Shown here: positions 14,111-17,361 of the stretch, one piece after another
Layout of the letters: every line of letters starts with the position of its first letter
How positions within the stretch are numbered: position 1 is the first letter of the stretch
Assembly (NCBI GenBank): GCA_035512595.1
Contig: DATKDU010000530.1
Coordinates: forward strand, 1-17,361
DNA length: 17,361 nt
Reading direction: 5' to 3'
Source of the DNA: DATKDU01 sp035512595
GTDB lineage: Bacteria; Planctomycetota; Planctomycetia; Pirellulales; Pirellulaceae
Translations under genes and position numbers: made by a program
The notes under the pieces: generated by a model
What the model was told of the DNA's origin: nothing
What the model saw: only the letters and a program-made list of their open reading frames with translations
The model's database searches: none

Positions 14111-14401
14111 TTACTCCCCTAGGACCGCCGGCACTCGATAGCACTCCTCATCGCGCTTCGGCGCGTTGGCCAGCGCTTCGCTCCGCGGCAGGCTGGCTTT
14201 CATCGCATCGTCGCGGAAGACGTTGTGCATCTCCATCGCGTGGGCCATCGGCTGCACGTCGTCGGTCTGGAGCTCGCCAAGCTGCTCGACATAACCCAGC
14301 ACGCGGCCGAGTTGGCTGGTCATCGAAGTAATCTCCTCCTCGGTCAGCAACAGCCGGCCAAGCAGGGCCACCTTTTCGACATCGGCGCGGGTCAGAGTCA
14401 T
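14111..14401 (-). CDS. gatC: Asp/Glu-tRNA(Asn/Gln) amidotransferase subunit C
   Basis: The 96-residue product begins MTLTRADVEKVALLGRLLLT, the standard GatC opening. It has the second helical segment MTSQLGRVLGYVEQL and the linker DVQPMAHAMEMHNVFRDDA, which resembles the canonical 'v.P..H....N..R.D' motif. The C-terminal part ends with ECYRVPAVLGE, close to the usual 'f.VP.vl' end. GatC is the small scaffold that wraps around GatA and holds it to GatB. GAGGGAG lies a few bases before the ATG, a good ribosome site that sits between the start codon and the repeat at 14411-14468. The 141-codon unknown gene follows, before gatA. Confidence 0.95.
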   Translation of the reverse strand: MTLTRADVEKVALLGRLLLTEEEITSMTSQLGRVLGYVEQLGELQTDDVQPMAHAMEMHNVFRDDAMKASLPRSEALANAPKRDEECYRVPAVLGE

Positions 14402-14410
14402 GGCTCCCTC

Positions 14411-14468
14411 GTAGGACAGGTTTGCAACCTGTCCAGTTCGCCAAGGACAGGTTTAAAACCTGTCCTAC
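14411..14468. repeat. REPIN-like double-hairpin repeat, copy 2 of 3
   Basis: This 58-bp element is framed by GTAGGACAGG and CCTGTCCTAC. It has two hairpins (GGACAGGTT-TGC-AACCTGTCC type at 14414-14434, and AGGACAGGTTTAAAACCTGTCCT at 14444-14466) and a nine-base spacer (AGTTCGCCA). It lies in the rpmB-gatC intercistronic gap, 9 bases upstream of the gatC start, leaving only the gatC ribosome site free. A degenerate half unit follows directly at 14471-14490. Confidence 0.9.
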
Positions 14469-14470
14469 GA

Positions 14471-14490
14471 CAGCAGGAAGCCTGCCCTAC
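14471..14490. repeat. Degenerate half unit of the GGACAGG repeat carrying the rpmB stop codon
   Basis: On the minus strand this reads GTAGGGCAGGCTTCCTGCTG. It resembles the left half of the 60-bp repeat (GTAGGACAGGTTTCC) and forms a small hairpin GCAGG-CTT-CCTGC (14473-14485). The TAG stop of rpmB is the TAG of this unit, as the dtd stop is in copy 1. Confidence 0.65.
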
Positions 14491-14816
14491 TTCCCCGCCT
14501 TCGCCGGCGTCTTCTTCGCTGCCGGCGCACCCTTGCCCGCCGGTGCCTTCGCCTGATGTCCCACCGGCAGCTTGAACGGGGCCGCTTTCACCGCCTTGCG
14601 AACGATCCCCTTCTTGAGGCACCGCGTGCAAATGACGACGGTCTTGTTGGTGCCGTTGGGAGTGGTCACCTTCACGCGCTGCAAATTCGGCCGGAACACG
14701 CGTTTGGTGATGCCGGTGACCTTGGTGCCGACGCCGCCGAGGTACTTGGCCTTGCCGCGGGTTTCGATCTGGTTGCCGACGCTCTTTTTTTTGTCGCAAA
14801 ACTCGCACTGGGCCAT
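14487..14816 (-). CDS. rpmB: Large-subunit ribosomal protein bL28, zinc-binding form with a C-terminal tail
   Basis: The 109-residue product begins MAQCEFCDKKKSVGNQIETR. bL28 is a structural protein of the 50S subunit. Four cysteines, C4, C7, C63 and C66 (CEFC and CTRC), form the zinc ribbon of the C+ version, so this copy needs zinc. The core KRVFRPNLQRVKV (38-50) is typical. The family usually ends near residue 75-80, and here a basic, Ala/Pro/Lys-rich tail of about 30 residues (APAGKGAPAAKKTPAKAGK) follows and is probably disordered and RNA-contacting. The ATG at 14816 is the family start. The gene follows yidD by 97 bases and precedes gatC by 85, with repeats in both gaps. Confidence 0.96.
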   Translation of the reverse strand: MAQCEFCDKKKSVGNQIETRGKAKYLGGVGTKVTGITKRVFRPNLQRVKVTTPNGTNKTVVICTRCLKKGIVRKAVKAAPFKLPVGHQAKAPAGKGAPAAKKTPAKAGK

Positions 14817-14884
14817 GGCGGCATCCTGTCTGCTGGAGGGAAACGTCCCATTTTACCGGCCATAGGCTGCCCCGCAACGCCATG

Positions 14885-14909
14885 TGGGGCAGGCGTCCCG
14901 CCCGCCCCA
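14885..14909. repeat. GC-rich hairpin between yidD and rpmB, GGGGCAGGCG variant
   Basis: The sequence TGGGGCAGGCG-TCC-CGCCCGCCCCA forms an 11-bp stem with one mismatch and a 3-base loop. It lies five bases after the yidD stop codon. The GGGGCAGGC core resembles the GGACAGG repeats, so it may be another branch of that family. No T-run follows on the coding strand, so it is not a textbook terminator, but it may stabilise the upstream mRNA end or lower readthrough. Confidence 0.6.
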
Positions 14910-14913
14910 TTTC

Positions 14914-15150
14914 TTACGGCGGATCGTTACCACCCTGGCAGTACGGATTGCAGCGGCAAATCCGCCAGATTCCCTTCAGCGACCCGCGAATTGCCCCGTA
15001 CTTCTCCACGGCACCGATGAAATAGTTGCTGCAGGTCGGCTGGAAGCGGCATTGGCGGCCAATCAGCGGGCTCAGCGTCCACTGATAAACTCGTACGAGG
15101 GCAATCAGGATTTGCCCAGGCAATCGCACCAAGAATCGAAGGAGCGTCAT
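14914..15150 (-). CDS. yidD: Membrane protein insertion efficiency factor YidD
   Basis: The 78-residue product has the full YidD signature: YQWTLSPLIGRQCRFQPTCS, followed by NYFIGAVEKYGAIRGSLKG and RICRCNPYCQGGNDPP. It is a small, peripheral inner-membrane protein that assists YidC-dependent insertion. The three cysteine clusters characteristic of the family are kept. The N-terminal amphipathic helix (LLRFLVRLPGQILIALVRVY) would associate with the membrane. The ATG at 15150 overlaps the rnpA stop codon as ATGA, the usual rnpA-yidD pairing. yidC, the common next gene, is absent and rpmB follows instead. Confidence 0.96.
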   Translation of the reverse strand: MTLLRFLVRLPGQILIALVRVYQWTLSPLIGRQCRFQPTCSNYFIGAVEKYGAIRGSLKGIWRICRCNPYCQGGNDPP

Positions 15151-15533
15151 GTCCGCGGCTCTTTTTCCACGCCCCGTGGACCGGCGGCCAATTTTCGGGC
15201 GATGCGGCTGGCCAAAGCCGGCAACGACCGCGAAATGGCCTCAAAGTTACACGCGGCTCCCTTTTGGGGGCGGACGACCAAATCGACCCCCACCGGAAGT
15301 GTGGTTCGGGCAAGTCGAAACGCTTCGCGAATTCGCCTTTTCCAGGCATTGCGCTCCACCGCGCTGCCAACTTTCCTCGAAACACTCAATCCGAGCCGTG
15401 GAACATCCAGTCCGTTGGCGCACCCATTCACCACGAGCACGTCGTCGGCCGCATAAGCCCGCGCCTTATAGACCCGATCGAAGTCCGCCTGGCGGCGGAT
15501 GCGAAGCTCCTTGGGAAATCGCTGGTCGCTCAT
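15147..15533 (-). CDS. rnpA: Ribonuclease P protein component
   Basis: The 128-residue product begins MSDQRFPKELRIRRQADFDR. RnpA is the basic protein partner of the RNase P ribozyme, which matures the 5' ends of tRNA. The opening FPKELRIRRQADFDRVYKA and the motif VPRLGLSVSRKVGSAVERNAWKRRIREAFR (44-73, in parts GLSVSRKVG and RNAWKRRIREAFR) are diagnostic. The latter is the RNR helix that binds the RNA. I chose the ATG at 15533 because it gives the family start. Upstream in-frame codons belong to the preceding gene. It begins two bases after that gene's stop. The ribosomal protein bL34 gene (rpmH), the usual upstream partner, is not here. Confidence 0.95.
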   Translation of the reverse strand: MSDQRFPKELRIRRQADFDRVYKARAYAADDVLVVNGCANGLDVPRLGLSVSRKVGSAVERNAWKRRIREAFRLARTTLPVGVDLVVRPQKGAACNFEAISRSLPALASRIARKLAAGPRGVEKEPRT

Positions 15534-15535
15534 CG

Positions 15536-15898
15536 CTACGACCCGCCTTCGTCGTCCGGTTCTTCGGCCAGTTGGTCCCCCGGCATCAGCGGCTGGGGAG
15601 ACCAATCGCTCTTCTCGGGACGAGACGTTGGTCGCAGGTACGACGATCCCTTCATATATCGTCGCGCGACGCGGGCGCCGAGCCACGTCAGAGCGACCAT
15701 GGCGAAGCCGAGAATCACCAGCGCTGCCAATGTTGCCAGAACCTTGGCCCGCGTCGGACCGTCGAGCCGCCGGATCAGCGGCAGTTTTTGCTCAGCCCAA
15801 GCGGACGACTGAAACACGATCATCCACGCCAGAATTGCCGCCATGGCAGTGCGAACTCTCCACTCGCGGAGCGAGCGGACAGCTTTGGTCGAGCTCAC
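15536..15898 (-). CDS. Small predicted exported or membrane protein of unknown function
   Basis: The 120-residue product from the GTG at 15898 begins MSSTKAVRSLREWRVRTAMA. A basic N-terminus is followed by a hydrophobic stretch ending in SSAWA (about 19-34), which looks like a signal peptide or signal anchor. A second hydrophobic segment (VLATLAALVILGFAMVALTWL, about 53-73) is a clear membrane helix. After a basic patch (ARVARRYMKGSSY) comes an acidic, Pro-rich C-terminus (PGDQLAEEPDDEGGS). I recognise no family. The GTG start overlaps the dnaJ-like stop as GTGA, and the stop is two bases before rnpA, so it is locked into the chaperone-rnpA-yidD transcript. A role near membrane protein biogenesis is conceivable from context alone. 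Confidence 0.75.
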   Translation of the reverse strand: MSSTKAVRSLREWRVRTAMAAILAWMIVFQSSAWAEQKLPLIRRLDGPTRAKVLATLAALVILGFAMVALTWLGARVARRYMKGSSYLRPTSRPEKSDWSPQPLMPGDQLAEEPDDEGGS

Positions 15899-16878
15899 CA
15901 CGACAGTTCCTCACGCGGATTCTGCTTGAGCCGTGCTTCCAGCTTGCGGATCAAGTCGGCACTCGTTTCGTCAACCTGTTTGGGCGCGGCAATCTGGATT
16001 TCGGCATAGAGGTCTCCCCGTTCTCCATCCTTCGTGCGAATGCCGTAGCCTTTGGCGCGGATCTTCTTCCCGCTCGAAGTTCCCGCGGGAACGGTCATGG
16101 TGATCGTGCCGTGCGGCGTGGGGACATCGACCTTGGCGCCGAGCGCCGCTTCCGCCAGCGTGACCGGCACCTCCACGGTCAGGTCGAGGCCGTCGCGGCG
16201 AAAATGCGGATGCTGAGCCACGTGGATCGTGACGAGCAAGTCGCCAGCCGGGCCAGCGTTGGGTGACGGCTCCCCCTGCCCTCGCAGGCGGATCGACTTG
16301 CCGTCTTCAATGCCGGCGGGGATCTTGACGGTGATGGTTTCGACCTCGCCGTGTGGCCGCCGGATACGGATCGTCGCTTCGCCTCCCGACACGGCGGTGG
16401 GAAACGGCACTTCCAGGTCGTGCTGCAAGTCGGCGCCGGGAGTCGGCCCGCGGCGCGAGCGGCGGCGCGGCTGGGGTCCTCCTTCGAACCCGCCGCCAAA
16501 GCCGCCTCCGCCCGTGAATTGCTTGAGCAGTTCTTCCAGATCGGGGGGCAACGGGCCGGCACTGCCCCCCCCTCTGCGGCCGCCGCCGAACATTTGCGAA
16601 AAATCGACCCCTTCAAAACCGGGCGGCACTTGCCCCGACCACCCCCCCTGCCCCGCCTGCTCGAAGGCCGGGCCAAACTGGTCGTACATCTGCCGCTTTT
16701 TGTCGTCGCTGAGGACGTCGTAGGCTTGCTGGACCTCCTTGAAGTTCTTCTGGGCGGCCTTGTCGTCAGGGTTCAAGTCGGGGTGATATTTTTTCGCCAG
16801 CTTGCGGTACGCCTTCTGGATCTCGTCCGCGGAGGCGCTGCGGCTGATGCCGAGGATGTCGTAGTAGTCTTGGGCCAT
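15895..16878 (-). CDS. DnaJ/CbpA-type (class B) J-domain co-chaperone
   Basis: The 327-residue product begins MAQDYYDILGISRSASADEI. Residues 4-68 are a J domain with the HPD motif at 32-34 (KKYHPDLNPDD), which stimulates the ATPase of DnaK. Residues 70-145 are Gly/Phe/Arg-rich (GGGGFGGGFEGG, PRRRSRRG). The remainder is the C-terminal substrate-binding fold with DLEVPFPTAVSGGEATI, VKIPAGIEDGKSIRLRGQGE and VDVPTPHGTITMTVPAGTSSG. There is no CxxCxGxG zinc finger, so this is a CbpA-like protein and not the DnaJ of the dnaKJ operon. The ATG at 16878 starts the J domain, and upstream in-frame codons are repeat sequence. It heads the minus-strand run, with a REPIN-like repeat 7 bases upstream and no CIRCE-like operator visible. 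Confidence 0.93.
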   Translation of the reverse strand: MAQDYYDILGISRSASADEIQKAYRKLAKKYHPDLNPDDKAAQKNFKEVQQAYDVLSDDKKRQMYDQFGPAFEQAGQGGWSGQVPPGFEGVDFSQMFGGGRRGGGSAGPLPPDLEELLKQFTGGGGFGGGFEGGPQPRRRSRRGPTPGADLQHDLEVPFPTAVSGGEATIRIRRPHGEVETITVKIPAGIEDGKSIRLRGQGEPSPNAGPAGDLLVTIHVAQHPHFRRDGLDLTVEVPVTLAEAALGAKVDVPTPHGTITMTVPAGTSSGKKIRAKGYGIRTKDGERGDLYAEIQIAAPKQVDETSADLIRKLEARLKQNPREELSW

Positions 16879-16885
16879 GGTGTTG

Positions 16886-16944
16886 GTAGGACAGGTTTTC
16901 AACCTGTCCAAGGTTCGCTTTGACAGGTTGAAAACCTGTCCTAC
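16886..16944. repeat. REPIN-like double-hairpin repeat, copy 3 of 3
   Basis: This 59-bp element runs from GTAGGACAGG to CCTGTCCTAC. It has two hairpins (GGACAGGTT-TTC-AACCTGTCC type at 16889-16909, and GACAGGTTGAAAACCTGTC at 16922-16940) and a spacer AAGGTTCGCTT. The left arm of the second hairpin has diverged (TTTGACAGG instead of AGGACAGG), which happens to create a TTGACA hexamer. The copy lies in the divergent gap between the dnaJ-like gene and the secreted-protein gene, just upstream of the chaperone start codon. Confidence 0.9.
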
Positions 16945-17029
16945 GTTGTGATTCTACGAACGCGGCGGCGCTTGGTCGATGCTAGACTCAAGGAAGGAAT
17001 AATGCTCGTTTTTTTCGCGGAATACCCCC

Positions 17030-17361
17030 ATGAGAGTCCAATGGACCATTGCTGCCGCGGTTCTCCTGCTCGGGCCGCTCACGGGCATTTCAGCCGCCCA
17101 AGGCAAAGGGGAACTGGAAATCCGCGTCATCGACAAAGAGACGAAGGAGCCGCTGGCCGTCCGCATGCACCTCAAAGACGAGCGCGGCCGGCCGGTCAAG
17201 GCGCCGAATGTTCCCAACTGGCACGACCACTTCACGTTTGACGGCAAGATCATCCTCGAGCTTTCGCCCGGGCTGTACGAGTTCGAGATCGAGCACGGGC
17301 CGGAATATCGGCAGATGTTCGGCCGCTTCGAGATCAAGCGCGGCGATGCCGATAGCAAGGA
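17030..17361 (+). CDS. Secreted protein, N-terminal part (3' end outside window)
   Basis: An open frame runs from the ATG at 17030 to the window edge (110 complete codons). It begins MRVQWTIAAAVLLLGPLTGI, a clear signal peptide with probable cleavage near ISA-AQG. The mature part starts with a beta-rich segment (GELEIRVIDKETKEPLAVRM) of the kind found in carboxypeptidase-regulatory-like or transthyretin-like domains. It continues with VPNWHDHFTFDGKIILELSP and GLYEFEIEHGPEYR. From memory, this opening resembles large planctomycete secreted proteins annotated as CehA/McbA-family (PHP-domain) metallohydrolases. The catalytic domain would lie beyond the window, so this is unproven. The gene diverges from the dnaJ-like gene across a 151-bp gap that contains copy 3 of the repeat. 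Confidence 0.75.
   Translation, partial: MRVQWTIAAAVLLLGPLTGISAAQGKGELEIRVIDKETKEPLAVRMHLKDERGRPVKAPNVPNWHDHFTFDGKIILELSPGLYEFEIEHGPEYRQMFGRFEIKRGDADSK

Noticed and set aside
16920..16947. TTGACA (16920-16925) followed by TACGTT as a possible promoter for the secreted-protein gene.
   Set aside because: The TTGACA lies in a diverged arm of the repeat, the -10 match is only three of six, and the spacing is 16 bases. It is probably coincidence.
16878..17029. CIRCE-type heat-shock operator upstream of the dnaJ-like gene.
   Set aside because: I found no TTAGCACTC-N9-GAGTGCTAA pattern in the gap. The GAGTGC units near 13650 are a direct and not an inverted repeat.
1..17361. CRISPR array, prophage, conjugative or defence island.
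   Set aside because: The repeats are palindromic, dispersed and unevenly spaced. No cas, phage, integrase or transposase genes were seen. ParDE and Uma2 alone do not make a defence island.

Overview
The window looks like chromosomal DNA of a planctomycete, probably close to the Pirellulales. The reasons are the high GC content, frequent GTG starts, weak or missing Shine-Dalgarno sites, a divergent cytosolic Hanks-type kinase of a type I associate with this phylum, and many short 'phrase-like' repeats packed into gene junctions. This assignment comes from recognition of families, not from a database search.

Layout. Positions 2-666 (+) hold the end of a membrane protein gene that overlaps dtd (D-aminoacyl-tRNA deacylase). 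A convergent YdjM-like membrane hydrolase follows (724-1464, -), then a divergent cvpA-family gene (1678-2394, +), a repeat-bearing gap, and a small orphan gene (2735-2995, +) with a truncated duplicate of its 5' end at 3035-3070. From 3075 to 16878 every gene is on the minus strand. Reading in transcription order (right to left): a DnaJ/CbpA-type chaperone, a small membrane protein, rnpA, yidD, rpmB, gatC, an unknown gene, gatA, gatB, a Uma2-family protein, asd, two GNAT acetyltransferases, a ParD/ParE-type toxin-antitoxin pair, truA, a GT4 glycosyltransferase, a Ser/Thr kinase and accA. At 17030 a secreted protein starts on the plus strand and runs off the window.

Much of the minus-strand run is translationally coupled by 4-base ATGA or GTGA overlaps: dnaJ/membrane protein, rnpA/yidD, gatA/gatB, asd/GNAT and GNAT/GNAT. 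The core is informational and housekeeping: tRNA charging (GatCAB), tRNA processing and modification (RnpA, TruA), ribosome (L28), membrane protein insertion (YidD), and amino-acid and fatty-acid precursors (Asd, AccA). Accessory genes (unknown 141-aa gene, Uma2, GNATs, ParDE) sit between these core genes in the same orientation, and two of them (the unknown gene and ParDE) are visibly AT-richer.

The most distinctive structure is the repeat content. Three copies of a 58-60 bp double-hairpin element (REPIN-like, GTAGGACAGG...CCTGTCCTAC), a second hairpin family (CGGAGG...CCTCCG), a 41-bp inverted repeat made of ATTGCGGATT units, and CTGACYCC-type repeats all lie at gene borders. Several of them supply the stop codon or C-terminal codons of the neighbouring gene (dtd, rpmB, kinase, truA). 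I found no rRNA, tRNA, CRISPR array or transposase. I saw no convincing novel multi-gene system. The best candidates for something undescribed are the unknown gene lodged between gatC and gatA and the repeat families that shape gene ends.
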